Source: Fragum whitleyi (taxonomy: Eukaryota > Mollusca > Bivalvia > Cardiida > Cardiidae). From it: 64,000 bases of DNA. The stretch spans positions 45,146,065 through 45,210,064 of the forward strand of contig OX411555.1 in NCBI GenBank assembly GCA_948146395.1, in the 5' to 3' direction. Numbering within the stretch: position 1 is the stretch's first letter; each line of letters begins with the position of its first letter. The notes beneath the pieces were generated by a model, which had not been told where the DNA came from, did not search any database, and worked only from the letters and a program-made list of their open reading frames with translations. A program made the position numbers and the translations under genes. This document shows, piece by piece, positions 1-12,535 of this stretch.

Positions 1-322
1 GATATTGTCAATTCTTTGGACATATGAAATAAGTCTGAAATAAGTCAAGATTTTCTCTCACTAATCAAGTAGAAATTGGCAGTGTTAGTTTAGATCAGAT
101 TGCACATCTGTGCAAGCTGAATCTAGTCTATACTTTCTACTAAAGCTTTGTTTACAATCAGAATATGCCCTGAACAACATAAGATGGGTTAATTCGACTC
201 TTTGATTGGCATTGGATTAAACTAGGCATTACAAACATGAATTATAAGATAACCCACATGTACATATAATAATTGATTTTTTCTTTAGTTTTTTTTCAAC
301 TGAAGGGTGTTTTTCTTTGCAG

Positions 323-475
323 CTACTTATCAGCAGCTTAACATTTGCTGCTTTCACCATAGAGTATTCCAGCGCTGATAGAATAACTGTGACAATAACT
401 TTATTTTTGACTGCTGTGGCATTCAAACTGGTAGTAAAACAAAGCTTGCCAACTATCTCCTATCTCACATATTTA
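323..475 (+). CDS. Channel gene exon: end of TM1, TM2 pore helix and TM2-TM3 linker
   Basis: 51 codons between an acceptor (ttttctttgcag) and a donor (gtaagt). The sequence starts LLISSLTFAAF, a hydrophobic stretch, then EYSSADRITVTITLF, in which charged and polar residues precede the pore helix, then the SLPTISYLTYL linker. This combination is the most diagnostic part of the gene. Confidence 0.85.
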
Positions 476-3400
476 GTAAGTAACAAATAATTGTGGGCTG
501 ACCAAAAATGTTGTAGATGCTGCTTGAACAAACTTCTTCACTTTTGAGGTTTTTGTCACTGAACAACAATAATCAATTTTAAGTATTGTGCATTTCAAAT
601 TTAAAGATACAATAATGATAGTGACTCAAAGTATGAGAACCAACATATTTAGATAAGGCCCTACAAATGAATATGCTGCATTTGTTTCATTCTAATTATT
701 ACAGTGTAGAATAATAAAGCAGTGCCAGTCTTATAAAAGATAATATTCCATGCATTCAGATTTGAACAATTTAAAGCTTCAAATAAAACAAATTTTAATT
801 AAAGTATTTTCCCCTCATGATATAACCCTTTTCATTCTAAATCAAAACCCTTGACAAACTTGGGTTAAAATTCTTGGGCAAAATAAATATTGACACAATT
901 AGGGAATTCAGAGATTTCAGTACTTTCTTTAAAATGCAATTTTGTGATGTTTTAATTTCAAGAGCATGACAAGGGTTAACCATGGAACTTTTATCATTTA
1001 CAGGATATCTACGTGATAGCTGCACTGATATTTCTGGGTCTACAGGTCACACAAAATGCCTGTGTGAATGCTATGAGACACTTCATGTCCAATTCAGAAG
1101 TCCAGTATTATGACAAGATGTCTATGGTCATTATGGCATCCCTGTTATTCTTCTTTCACCTGTTTTTTGCCATGTATATATACTGGACGGTAAGTCAGCT
1201 TTATAATTATGAGCCTGTACTTGAAATTTCCAACCAACTCATACAGAACTTTTTCCAAGTGCTTTGGAAAAAAAAGTGCAATATTCTTTTACTAAAGTTT
1301 GCAGTTGATTTTAATGTTGTAACTACATTTTAAAGAAGTAGTAGTAATGATCAGGTATTTAGGTGCAGTGATTGACTACTTTAAGACAATTGGTCACATT
1401 TAATTTCTTTTATGTCTGATCGATATATCATTTCATTTTCAAAGTGTTCTTCAACTAAATGCTTATAAATTTATTGAGCCTATCATTGTAACTTTCACTT
1501 CAATTTTAGATTTGATTATTCCAATATCTTCCATGTAATATTTATTTTTCAAATAAGAATAAAAATATTTTTTATAGTGTACCATCTTATTCCAATACTT
1601 TTATTTTTTTTGCTGATTCTGAAATGACAGGCTTCAAAACGAAGAAGGATAATGGAAGAAAAGGATAAGATATATATGGTAAGTTGTCCAAAGTATAAAA
1701 GTTTTTTTTTACTTTCCTCTATTTCATTTTACTAAGGTATACATATTTTAAGATCATTTACTCCAATGATATAGCCCCCTCTCTGATAAGCTTAAAAGAA
1801 ACCCATGATGTCCTGTCTATTAGCTCCTTTTTGCATTGATTAGCTTTTTATCTTTTTATACCAGTCAAACACGAGATGTTTTATGTATCATTACACAATG
1901 GCATAAAACTTATATATGAAATAAGAAGAATAACATAGAACTTTTTTCGCAATAGAGTTCATGTACCATGATTTTGTCTGTGTGCAGATAGCTCAGCCCA
2001 AGTATGTCGTCATAAATCATCTTCAGCAGAAATGTTGATGCTTTTGACGTCATATAACCAATATTAAATGACATGTTGCGTTTTTCGTGAAATTCTCCCA
2101 ATGTCTATATCATTACTGACATATGAATTTTACACCCAGAAAAAGGTAATAATACTACTTTCAGAATTGTGATCGTGTTATAATGGATATAAGTTTTATT
2201 GCGGCGTGCCTTGGGCAGCATGCACTTCTTCTTCCGTAGCATAACTCTGTCATTTTGAGTTTAATTGACAGATTCTTTGCTGTTATATTCCTCTCATAAT
2301 TATGAAGTAAAGTGCACAAGGTTCATAACTGTACCTAACTTATATTTTGAGTTATTGTCCTTTGTTGTTTTTCATCCAGCGTTGTGGCTAATCTTGTGAC
2401 AATTTGCCACCTCGTTGCAGAGCATGTATTTTGCTTCATATTCAAGATATGAGGCTTACATTTGACATTATGATGCATATAACATTCAATCTTGCTCAAG
2501 CAACCACGTCTATTAAGCAACCATTTTTATTAAACAACTGTTTTCAAAATCCCTTCTTTAAATCAAAATATCTTAACAAGTAGGTATAGTTGGTATAAAG
2601 ATTATCAAAAATGAATCATTGAGACAATTCTGGTGAGTTTTAACAACATACAATTATTGAGAATCTCACTATAGTATGCATTTTCAATAAAAAAGATTTT
2701 TTCTTATTTGTATACAAAACAATATAGTGGCCATTTAGTTAAACAACCACATTTTGGTGGTCCCTTTAGTGGTCCCTTAAAACAAGTTTTACTGTACATT
2801 GTACTGATAGACAATAGCTAATACAGTCAACTCCCATAACAACGACCATGTTCGTTCCCTCTAATAATGTTGTTGAAACGAAAATGTCGGTGTTTTGAAA
2901 ATTACCATTTAACTTAAACCATTATATACTTTACATAGGGCATGGATTAAAAAAAGCGGCATGTAATAATGATAACGTAAATATTCTCTTTTGATAAATG
3001 ATTTATTTTCAGCTATGCTTAGGTTGCGTCAGTTTGTTTGTAGGATGGGGGCTCATATGGGATTAGGCCATTAACCCATTTATGTCGGCATTGTACCAAC
3101 TTTGTTAGTACATGAAGCACATTACTGCCTATATAGGCTTATCGTCATCAATATATGATGACTCTATAGGGGGACTTTGTTATAGGAGACCACTCTTACC
3201 ACTGTCCTGCATAGCTTCTTTGGTTTAAATACAATGTCTGCCACCTGCATCAGGGAAGATCTTCTTTGGCTCAGTGGTTAGCACATTAGACTTGTAAATC
3301 ATTTATTTCAAAATTACTTAACTACAAGGGTTTTTTATACCAGCTCACATCCGTTATTTTCAGCTATGCTTAAGTTGCTGACAGTTTGTTTGTAAGAGAG

Positions 3401-3646
3401 GATAATGTCACATATAAATTTTCTTGACAGCACTTGTGCATCTCCAATCATTCCACTTGATTTAACATATCAGATTGAAAGCAAATTGAGAATGTCAAGA
3501 ATTAACTCAAATTTTTTGTCTCTTTTCAGTCCAAAAGAGAGTTTCTGGAACAATATGGATCCCTGCCTACCAGATATGATAATACTGTTGAGGACTTTGA
3601 TTCATTCATTCCAGGACGTAAACTAAAATCACTTCTGCCTAGATAA
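323..3646 (+). CDS. Cys-loop (pentameric) ligand-gated ion channel, 3' half of gene (exons 323-475, 1004-1189, 1631-1678, 3530-3646)
   Basis: Four exons in one frame, all with phase-0 junctions, give the last 167 residues of a membrane protein. The first exon carries an amphipathic pore helix of TM2 type, ADRITVTITLFLTAVAFK, followed by the TM2-TM3 linker LPTISYLTYLD, which is characteristic of Cys-loop receptors. The second has two more hydrophobic helices (TM3, TM4). The last two give a 54-residue basic tail ending in a TAA at 3644-3646. The extracellular ligand-binding domain and TM1 lie upstream of the window. The family forms pentameric channels in the plasma membrane. The ligand cannot be told from this part, and the TM2 start lacks the typical PAR motif of anionic channels in the part seen. 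The TM3-TM4 loop is only about 20 residues, against 70 or more in most animal receptors. It is convergent with the large minus-strand gene. Confidence 0.8.
1004..1189 (+). CDS. Channel gene exon: TM3, short intracellular loop, TM4
   Basis: 62 codons between cag (1001-1003) and gtaagt (1190). TM3 is DIYVIAALIFLGLQVTQNAC and TM4 is MVIMASLLFFFHLFFAMYIYW. Only about 20 residues (VNAMRHFMSNSEVQYYDKMS) separate them. Confidence 0.85.
1631..1678 (+). CDS. Channel gene micro-exon: basic post-TM4 segment
   Basis: 16 codons between acag and gtaagt, in frame with both flanking exons. It encodes a highly charged segment, ASKRRRIMEEKDKIYM, directly after TM4. Its small size makes it easy for gene finders to miss. 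Confidence 0.75.
2484..2800. repeat. Palindromic interspersed repeat, family 'TTAAGCGACCA', copy 1
   Basis: The element runs from 'ttgctcaagcaaccacg' to 'ggtcccttaaaacaagttttactgta'. The same ends recur at 17617-17962 and 21573-21922. In those copies the centre is a short palindrome with 'ATCGTCT...AGACGAT'. It has no coding capacity, so it is a MITE-like element. Confidence 0.7.
3530..3646 (+). CDS. Channel gene last exon: C-terminal tail and stop
   Basis: 38 codons plus TAA after a good acceptor (tgtctcttttcag). It encodes SKREFLEQYGSLPTRYDN, then an acidic patch (VEDFDSF) and a basic end (GRKLKSLLPR). Confidence 0.75.
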   Translation, partial: SKREFLEQYGSLPTRYDNTVEDFDSFIPGRKLKSLLPR

Positions 3647-4018
3647 AATTACAGTAAACATTCTATGTGGCTAAAATCCCAGTTCTGAAAGAGATTGATT
3701 CAGAAATTTGAATTTATACATGGCCATTCTTATCAGACCAAAGAAGCAGCATTTGACTGTTGGGCAACCAAAGCCTTGTAAATTCAGCCTCAATGAACTG
3801 TATATTAATTTACCGATCGCCCTATTTTTTCCTCCAATGAAAGGCCGCTATTTCGTTTGAAATTAAAAAAATATATCCCATAACCTGGTGATCTGCTCGA
3901 ATAAGTGAGCTACGTGACTTTAGGTCATATTGGGCGGAGACTACATTCAATACCAGACAGTGACGTCATAACCTTGTCTGATAAAATGTTCCAACCCTTA
4001 ACTTGTAATCGAGTTTTG

Positions 4019-4050
4019 ATTAAAAAAAAAAAAAAAAAAAAAGAAAAAAA
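4019..4050 (+). repeat. Poly(A) tract after ATTAAA
   Basis: An ATTAAA hexamer at about 4018 runs into some 20 adenines, then gaaaaaaa. It is about 370 bp past the channel stop codon. It could be a simple-sequence tract or a retroposed 3' end, and is a weak candidate for a polyadenylation region. Confidence 0.35.
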
Positions 4051-4596
4051 CTTTGTGTGAATATTCTTTTGAAGTTATGCTTAGATTCAATTATTCATTA
4101 AAAGGAGGAGAAAATTATTGAATTTGTCTGCAAGTTTATCAACCCAAGATTTAGCGGATGATTCTGATAATAAAATATTAATCTACATGGTATACAGCAG
4201 TAAGAATGACAACGACGAGTTTGCTCGAATCGAAACTTTCTGTACTCCACTTTTTCACATTGATATAAAAAAAGAAAAGACGACAGGGTTGAAACGATAT
4301 AAAATCTCACTTTTTTTTTAAAATGATTACTTTGGATCTTTTGAATGACATTTTAATTTAATAGTTCTGCAAATGCCCAAATTCTAGGTAATACCAATAT
4401 TTGCAAAAAAAAAAGTGATTCGAAGCATGTTAGGCCTGTAATAGCTGACTTAAATTGGAAAATAATGTGACCCGATCAAGTGTGACATATCGGTTGGGAA
4501 CCAAAACTTCGTAACTAGAACTTGTCAATGCACTTTGAATGTTTTCTACTAGCGTGTTGTTGCAAACTTTATATCATTGATAATGAATATGCCGTG

Positions 4597-4890
4597 GTAT
4601 TGTTTGTTTCTATGGGGTTTAACACCACATTCAACAGTCCCTCAGTTATATTGCGACGACTGAAGAACCTAACAATGAATTCCTGGTATTTCTTACACCA
4701 GTTCTACCATTCCTTTTCTAGTCACCAGCTGCTATCCCACATTGGTCTACGATTATCAATCCATAGGTCGGAGACAAATAGTCGGAAAGGACAAGATCCA
4801 CCATCGGGGGTCGAACCCGGGTACTATTTGAATGATTGTTCGACGAGCTCACGCTGCGCAGCTGAATATGCTGTGGTAGATAACCGTTTT
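4597..4890 (-). mobile_element. tRNA-derived SINE, copy 1
   Basis: Read on the minus strand, the tRNA-like head has a box-B match (GGGTTCGACCCCC, at about 4805-4818) and is followed by the same body as the copies at 51650-51870, 52641-52848 and 52850-53130: 'CTCCGACC', 'GGATTGATAATCGTAGACC', 'CCAGGAATTCATTGTTAGG'. The family has polymerase III-type promoter elements. Confidence 0.65.
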
Positions 4891-5185
4891 TCTGAAGATA
4901 CGAAACCCCTAACGGAAGGAATAATGTCCCCCAAAAAAACTACCTAAAAGGAATACAAAATCCACTACAAGCAATCACGAGGTTTTATTCACCAAACGTT
5001 CTCAACTGATATTGTCTCGCCAAATGACAAAATAATTACAGAAACCTGATGGTAATTAAATTCGCTCCTCCCACTTTTTGTTTACCTCGATTTGATTGAA
5101 TAAAGTATGACGCAACGAAAATGAATGACATCATTGATTGACGTGAAACTCAATTGAACTAGCGTTATTTGATGAAAAAATAAGT

Positions 5186-5308
5186 CGATCGGTAAAACAG
5201 TTATAGTTCATATTCTGACAATTTACGCGTATAACCTTGCGCTCCACTAACGCTCCGCTTAGGTTATATCGCGTAAATTGTCAGAAATGAACTATAACTA
5301 TTACGTAT
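5186..5308. repeat. Large hairpin with GC-rich loop
   Basis: The left arm 'gttatagttcatattctgac...' pairs with 'gtcagaaatgaactataac' on the right. The loop is 'gcgctccactaacgctccgc'. Arms are about 45 bp and almost perfectly complementary. Confidence 0.8.
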
Positions 5309-6607
5309 TTCTTTATTTTTTTAATTTATATATTAATTGTATGACTTGTTAAGTTTAATGAAAAAGGTTTTTACCAACTTCATAGTGAATAAAATCTACC
5401 CACGAACTAGAGTGCAAGAGTCACAAAATATGCATCAACATAACTGTGTGTCTGAATATTAACAAACACTGGCAATATGTGCAGATCAGGTTACTATGAA
5501 TATTCTGTGAACATTCATCCAAATGTGTTTATAAACATAGGAGGAATTGTGTTCACCTGATTCTCACACCCTTTCTTCCTGGCCTTCCCTCTTGCAAATA
5601 AAATACTGATGTCAGCTTTAGTAAGAAGACATTCTGCTTTCCTTTATCATTTTCTTGTCTAAGAGACTTGGACAATATATACTCATTTAATGATCATAAG
5701 TTTTGAAATTTTGGAAGTATTCAAAAATGAATGTGAAAAAAATGGTTAATATCAATCATTTGGTCTCTTAGAAAATGATTTTATGCAGTTAGACTTTTGT
5801 CTGGCTCGCATATAGTGGTCATCAGCAACTATGATCATCGAACCTCACAGCATTTTACAAATGTATCACCCCTTGAGAAACCATGCTTTATTTGATGTAG
5901 CACTATCTGAAGATGTAAGCCTATTCATAATTTTGATGGCAAAAAATAATGTCAACAGATATGCCAACAATTCCAATTATAAAGCCCAATTAACAAATTT
6001 GCGCTAAAAAATATCTTGAACGGCGCCAAAAATAAATCCAAAATCAAAAGAATCTTTTTGTGGGAGTTACTTCTCTTTTTCTGACTGGCCTATTATTTTT
6101 AAACCCAAACATTGAAACACTCAATGTGAAATGTTAGACTGGTACCTCTGTAGACTATCAATATAGCCTATTATTTTATTGGTGTCTTCCTGTCCATCTT
6201 TCTGTCTGTCTGTCTGCAAAACTAAACCAAACAATTTTATTTAAGCCTATTGAAGAAAAAATGCTTATACTAAGTTGGCATGATGATAGAACAGTTACTA
6301 AGGTCAATGTCATATGACAAGGTCATATGTTAAGGTCAAGTCTTGGCAAAAATTAGCCAAAAATTTAAACATTTTCAAATTGCTTCATGCAAATTGAAGC
6401 CTTTTTGAGATACTTTATCCATATTTGTCATGATGATTAATGACAATAATAAGCATTTGAAACACCAGGGTAATTCTAAAAGGTTTAAGTAATCTTCCAT
6501 GCTAAATGGCGTTTTTGGAAAAAAGTGTTTCACAAACACACATTCTTTGCACCTGTGTATCTAGCACTTGCTTATGCTACTGCAATACAGTACAAACTGA
6601 TTTAAGA

Positions 6608-6753
6608 CTTAAGGTAGTGGACCAGTAATAGTTCCGCAACATTTCAGATTACATGATCTTTCTCAATGTTGACTGAGGTTTCCTAATGAAAACCACTGTT
6701 AAAGCTCATTATGTTTGAGACATTACAAAACTGTTAAGGGTCAACTACCTTAA
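6608..6753. mobile_element. MITE 'TAAGGTAGTGGACC', copy 1
   Basis: It starts TTAAGGTAGTGGACC and ends with the inverse GGTCAACTACCTTAA. The interior contains 'gttccgcaacatttcag' and 'ggtttcctaatgaaa'. Related copies lie at 12375-12535 and 49055-49218. Confidence 0.75.
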
Positions 6754-8324
6754 AGAGGCCTGTTATTTTTTGACAAGACCCGCTTGCAGTGAGAAATACA
6801 TAGTTGTCACCATGACAATCCGGTGTATGAGCATTAGGGGGTTACTGTGTACGTATGTCTAATCTTGTCCTGAGTATAACTCCTACATTTCAGTATGGAT
6901 GGATATCAAAATTACTCCACACAACTGTTCCCCACAATGACAAGATGTGCCTCTTGAAAGAATCCTGTCTATATCTAAAAGTTCAAGGGACGTTTCACTG
7001 CTCTTCAAGTGCTGTCCCTGGAAAACCATTCTAGTTTTAATAGCATGGGCTAGAAGTATAATTTGCGTATCTATTTTGAGGTCAAAGTCAGAGTGATAGG
7101 TAAAAGATATTAGTTTACATTGCCTCAAATTTTAAGAGATTTGAAATATTTCAACAATGTGAAAGTTGTTCTACCCTGACTGCATTTCAGGCTTTTGATT
7201 AAAGTTTCAACTGAACAAAAGATGTTTGTTTGTAAAACATTTATCCCCCCCCCCCCATGTGGGCATTTTGATGGCTTATTCTCTGTCAATTGACTAAGGG
7301 CTATAACTAAAAAAATATGACCAGTAGAGTTAATGTTCTTATACACTGCACTTCTCAACGAGATCTATCTACATGTGAAGTTTAATGATTCTAGCTTCCA
7401 TATTTTTTGAGATATGCTCAGGAACAAAAAAAGGTCTTTGGACCAAACAACTGATAAGATAGTACAAAGCAATATTCCCCTCTTCTTCAGAGGGGGGGAG
7501 GCATAATAAAATTATAGAGCGTCACGCTTGAGGAACATCCCAGTGAAATTTGGTGAATCAATATTTTAATTTAAGTTTAGAGAAAATTATTTTCGAAGTT
7601 CCAACTGGATAATAAATAGAGAAATTATCTTTGCCAATGAAAGACATAATTTTTATCCAATCACATTATTTTTTGTATTCTGATAAGGGTTACCAAATGA
7701 TCAATCCATTTCAATTTGGTTGATATCCATAAGTAAGGTTCTGGGAAAAAACATTTTTACCATATATGGAAATAAGCCATGCCTATTTTAAAAAATGTTT
7801 TTCATTAAATCAAAATTCCCCTAACAACTTTGCAAGAAGGTCACCTGGGTCATTCAGTTGTTTCTGAGGAGAAGATTTTTTTTAAAAAAATGTTTAAGGC
7901 CAGACACATGATGGACACAGTGCCATGACAATAGCCCAAGAGATCCTATGCCAGTGGGGCTTAAAATCTTAATGCACATGTTACAAATATCATTTCTGTG
8001 AAAATGTATTGAATTTCACAGTAGTTTTAGAGAAGAAGAATTTATATATGTCACCATGAGGGTTTTTTTATGACTGCAGCACCACTGTTTTGGCTTGATC
8101 AGATTTGAACACCAAAATTGGAAAAAAGCATTTTCTCAAGTGTCACTCCTGTGAAGTTTGTTTGAATATTACCTAGTACTTCAGAGAAGATGTTATAAGA
8201 AATAGAGGATACTTGTTTCAGTTTAAGATTGATTTATCTTTCAGTTAGTGAGTCCAGGAAATAAAAGATTTATCGATCTTATGCCAAAACTAATGATTAA
8301 TTCTATTTCTTAAATGCAACCAGA

Positions 8325-8590
8325 TGTGTTTGTGAAACACAAATGCCCCCGGAACAGCATTTTTTTTTAAAGTTTGACCTTGACCTTGTCACATGACCTT
8401 GACCTTGTCACATGACCTTGACTTTGGTGTACAGCTTTGTATGTCAAATACTTTTGGAGAAAAGGCAAAGGTTAAGTTTTCGGACAGACGGACAGACAGA
8501 CCTATGGACAGACAGATGGACAATCAGACAGACAGACGGACATGAGTAAAACAATATGCCCCCGATCTCTCGATACGGGGGCATAAAAAT
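8325..8590. mobile_element. Composite bivalve-type element ending in GGGGGCATA
   Basis: It begins 'tgtttgtgaaacac', continues with 'gaccttgaccttgtcacat' in two tandem copies, then runs of GACGGACAGACAGA-type sequence, and ends 'ctcgatacgggggcataaaa'. The layout (short repeated protein-free units, GACGGAC run, tail) recurs at 13010-15415, 38343-40681 and 43297-44914. Confidence 0.6.
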
Positions 8591-8744
8591 AGGACAAAAT
8601 GTGAATATATTGTGACAAATTTACTTAAAGTGTATCATTTTGCATGTGATTTCAAGGCAACGTAATCATGATGTTATAAGGATTTGTTTGTTGGGCTCCA
8701 CTAAGATAATATAAAAAAGACCATTAAAGAAAGCAGAGTATAAT

Positions 8745-8935
8745 TTTTAGCTCCGCTGGCCAAAGGTCACTGGGGCTGTTGTCATGGCGCTGTGTCCTTC
8801 ATGCCTCTATCTGTTTGTCTGTCAGTGTGTCCGGTTGTAATTTTTTTCTTTAAATATCTTCTCTTCAGCAACTACTGGATGAATTTTAACCCAATTTCAC
8901 TGAAGTGATCCTTGAGTTACACTTTATCAGTATAC
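8745..8935 (+). repeat. Interspersed repeat 'TTAGCTCCGCTGGCC'
   Basis: 'ttagctccgctggccaaagg' is followed by 'tgtcatggcgctgtgtcc' and 'actggatgaattttaaccc'. Related sequence occurs at 42747-42905 in the same orientation and at about 28660-28912 inverted. Confidence 0.65.
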
Positions 8936-9469
8936 AAAAAAACTAGAGCTTGTCACAGCAAGTGACTTAATACCCCACAAGTGCTTTTGATTAAAAAGAT
9001 ACATGTTGAACATGGAAATTTTGAGCAAACAAAGTTTGTTGGATGGAATGGGAAATTTAAATGTATGATCAATATAAATCATTGCTTTTTTATTAAGATA
9101 CTTGTTGACTGATATTTTGAACAAACAAAGTTTATTCAATGGAACAGGAAATTGAAATGTATGACCAATATATAAATTGTCTGTTTTCTTCCAGTACCTT
9201 TTAACTACAGCTTTAAACAAGCTGCAGTTATGAGGTTTTAGCAGAAAATGGAAGAGATAATCAATTAAAACAATTGTACATGACTGGTCATTTTTGTGAG
9301 GCATATCTGTGGTAAGTTTAGATAAACAATTTTTAGATTTCCAAAGATTTTAATGAAGATATCACATACTTAGTTGTAGAATTTGAATAGAATTGCATGA
9401 GATATCCCATTGAAAGATCTTAAGGAATCTTAACATTTTTAACTCAAATATTCCTCTTGTAGTTGTAAA

Positions 9470-10000
9470 ACCAAAAACCTCAGTCAATTAAGGGCAGATG
9501 ATTCTTGAACCATCTGGGAATTTAGACCTCAAAATTGCATCTTGCAAAACAAAAAAAAGTTTTAAAGCTATTAAAGAAAAACTGACGGAGAAGTTTGTGA
9601 CACAAAATTACTAGAATATGTATTTGAAAAGAAAAAAAGATGCCTGAAGTTCAAGGGCAGATAACTCTTGAACCAGGGGAAGTTGTGACTTTAAAATTGC
9701 GTCTTGCAAATCTTTAACATATGATAAATGTTTGTATAAAGTTTTAAAGCTATTGAAGGAAAACTGAAAGAGGAGTTTGTGACACAAAATTACTAGTATT
9801 TGTATGAAAAGAAAAAAAGGCTTGTGTTCAAGGGCAGATAATTCTTGAACCAGGCAGAGTTGGGACCTCAAAATTACGTCTTGCAAAACTTCAACATATG
9901 ATTAATGTTTGTATAAAATTTCAAAGCTTTTGAAGGAAAACTGAAGAAGGAGTTTACGACACAAAATTACTAGTATATGTGTCCACAGACAGATGGGCTG
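9470..10000 (+). repeat. Tandem units of about 175-180 bp, three copies
   Basis: Each unit contains 'aagggcagataattcttgaacca', 'tcaaaattgcgtcttgcaaa', 'gttttaaagctattgaagg' and 'acacaaaattactagta'. The last is followed by 'acagacagatgggctgat'. The open frame at 9611-9886 on the minus strand is made by these units and is not a gene. Confidence 0.7.
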
Positions 10001-11324
10001 ATTTGTTTTGAGGGGGTATTATTATTATGATCAGATGAAAAATATGTCTTTTATGGGTGGATGTCATTCCTCTACATATTTTATAGTGAAGACTTTGAAA
10101 ATCATTTTCTCAGAAAATAACGGATGGATATCAACCAAATTTCACTAGAAATTTTCCTTTGGTAACCCTTTATCAGAATGCACAAAATTGTTTTGATGGG
10201 ATGAAAAAATATGCATTTAAAAGGCGGATGTCAATTTTCTTTATGTTACTTATCAATGAGGAATATTCTTTGCAGAAATATTTCAGCATGTGACTTTTCA
10301 TTCTTTTAGCAAAAAGAAACAAACAGTTAAAAACACTTTAATTCTCATCTAAAAATATCATTAGATTCAGGTCTGTGGAGTGAATCAGCAGCTCAAGGGG
10401 CTCTAGTTTGATATTTCACTGGTTTGATGTGAGTTTATCAAAAGTTATTCAACCGTTATTTATCAATAATATATGAAAAGCATTAAAGCAAAGGTTGAGG
10501 GTTAATGGACTTATGACAGACACCAGAGTGAGACCATTACGATGGCCAAGCTGGACTTTGTCCAATGCAGCAAAAAAGCAAAAGCAAGGAAACAGATTCT
10601 TTATTTACCGTTTATTTGTAATCATTAACAACTAACAATTTAAAAGATTCTCATAGTAAATCATTTACATTTGTTAGGTCAAATACTGATAAAAAGAATT
10701 CATATAGAGTTTAAAAACAATAATTTTAGTAATATAATTTCATTCTTTATTTAAAAGGGCTGTTTATGATAGTGCCAAAAGCATTGACCATGGTTAAAAT
10801 GCAGACTTTTTGCTTTGGGTCAATTTTCTGAATGTAAAAGTGATTCAGCCTATTACAGTTTTGATTAAGAAATACGGACCCTAATTTACCTTTCCAATTG
10901 CCAAACAACAAAATTTTAGACTGATCCAATTTCAAAGAAGTAACAGATGACAATTCAAATTTGATGAAACTTTAACAATTCCACATCTGCACCAAGTAAA
11001 GACTCAAACCAGCTAAAGTATATGATAAGTCTGCATAAAGCGTCCCTTTTTGCTAAAAACTCAATGTCTCTAATCATGAACATTGAAATTGTTGGGAATG
11101 TCGCATATGATTAATAAATTTGTTCAATGGAACTTCATAATTTTGTTGCCAAGGTAATAGTTATACCAAAATAATCAACCCTGTTAAGAAATTTTGATAT
11201 TAAATACAAAGCATAATAAAACATACATTAATTTGAATTACAGTTAACAACATCATGTAATTGACAAATTGAATGATTTTGGAGTGATTTTGAATGGGTG
11301 TGTGGACAGAATTTTGAATAAAAC

Positions 11325-12053
11325 TGTAGGGAGATAAAACAATATCGCTTATTTCACCCAAAGTGGATGAAATAAGCGATATTTATTACCTCCCTTTAAA
11401 AAATATTTGTTCCTTCCTATCTGTGTGTCTTCATAGACCAATCAGACAATTAAAAATCCATCGGAGCCAATAAAATCATAGACTTATTTGATAAATCATT
11501 GAACTGGTGATCTTGTTGTACAATTTGAATTGTTGTTAATGATTTTGGAGCATTTTTGAATGGTTTGAGTGAGTGTTTGGAATGAATGTATGGGGCGATG
11601 AGGGAACAATTGGGGATGGATTGCATTGAGGTGAAAGTCAATTTCACAATGTGAATAACCGTAATTACTTAATCTACTGAAAGACATATTTAACATCACA
11701 GATAAAGGCAACACAAATAAACATACATCACTCACACTTGTTTGATTCATTGTTACATTTCATCACATCCTGAAATTGACACTCATCCCAATCAAACCCA
11801 TTCAAAGTCACTTGCACAGCAATCATTCATTTAAAACACTCACTCCAATCACTCAAAAATTGTTCAATTCTGCTTTGAACAACAATTCAATCCAATCATC
11901 AAATAAACGATTCATTGGCTGGTTTTAATCTTTTAACGTCTGATATATCAGCAAAACAAAAAATTGTGTGTATATTTTATTAACGGGAGGTTAGAAATTA
12001 TTGCTAATTTCTTCCAATTTGACGAGATTATTGATTATGTTTTACCTCCCTTG
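11325..12053. repeat. Pair of hairpins bounded by 'CCTCCC' ends
   Basis: A hairpin at 11328-11393 has arms 'ggagataaaacaatatcgct' and its near inverse around 'acccaaagtggatgaaataa'. A second related hairpin-like stretch lies at 11984-12053, starting 'gggaggttagaaattattgc' and ending 'ttttacctccc'. Whether they form one element is uncertain. Confidence 0.45.
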
Positions 12054-12374
12054 AAAATAATTCAAAACTCCCTCCATGCACTCATTCAATTTCATTCCAA
12101 AATCTTTCTAAAATCATTCAACTTGTCAATTTCATGATGTTCCTTACTGTAAAGGAAACACTTTCCAATTACAGCTTTAAAATTGCTTTCATATTGCACA
12201 ACCCTAACATTTATTCATATTGTGACCTGTCACACAAACAAAAAAATCATCTCAGAATTAAACTAGAATCGTCACAAAGCAGACTAATACTCCCACCAGC
12301 ACTTTGTCAATTTTAAAGTGCCTTTAGTGAAGGATGTGTATGCAACAAATATATGATAAATTCTTAGAATTTAG

Positions 12375-12535
12375 TTAAAGGTAGTGGACCCGTGATAGTT
12401 CCGCAACATTTCAGAACTCGATCTTGCACAATTATGGCCAAGGTTTCCTAATAAAAATCATTAGGAAAACTTGATTAACTCTGCTAAAGCTCATTACTTC
12501 CGAAACATTGTGAAATTATTATGGGCCCACTTCCA
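12375..12535. mobile_element. MITE 'TAAGGTAGTGGACC', copy 2
   Basis: It begins 'taaaggtagtggacccgtga', shares 'agttccgcaacatttcag' and 'aaggtttcctaataaaa' with the other copies, and ends with a degenerate inverse 'gggcccacttcc'. Confidence 0.7.

Larger units (their letters stand above)
476..3529 (+). other. Introns of the channel gene
   Basis: Three introns: 476-1003, 1190-1630 and 1679-3529. The last holds one copy of the 'tattaagcgacca' repeat (about 2484-2800) and, at 3262-3300, a short tRNA-like box-A sequence (TGGCTCAGTGGTTAGCAC). No other coding sequence was recognised. Confidence 0.6.
3806..5200. mobile_element. Possible MITE/non-autonomous element with degenerate inverted ends (TTACCGATCG)
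   Basis: 'TTTACCGATCGCC' at 3808 and the inverse 'CGATCGGTAAA' at 5186 are followed inward by similar A/T runs (tattttttc). The interior holds a SINE copy. The ends are short and diverged, so this is tentative. Confidence 0.4.

Noticed and set aside
4522..4947. 141-codon plus-strand frame
   Set aside because: It lies across a tRNA-derived SINE copy (antisense) and shows no protein-like composition.
8927..9304. 125-codon minus-strand frame with internally repeated peptide
   Set aside because: The internal repetition reflects DNA-level repeat units. No family was recognised and there are no exon borders.
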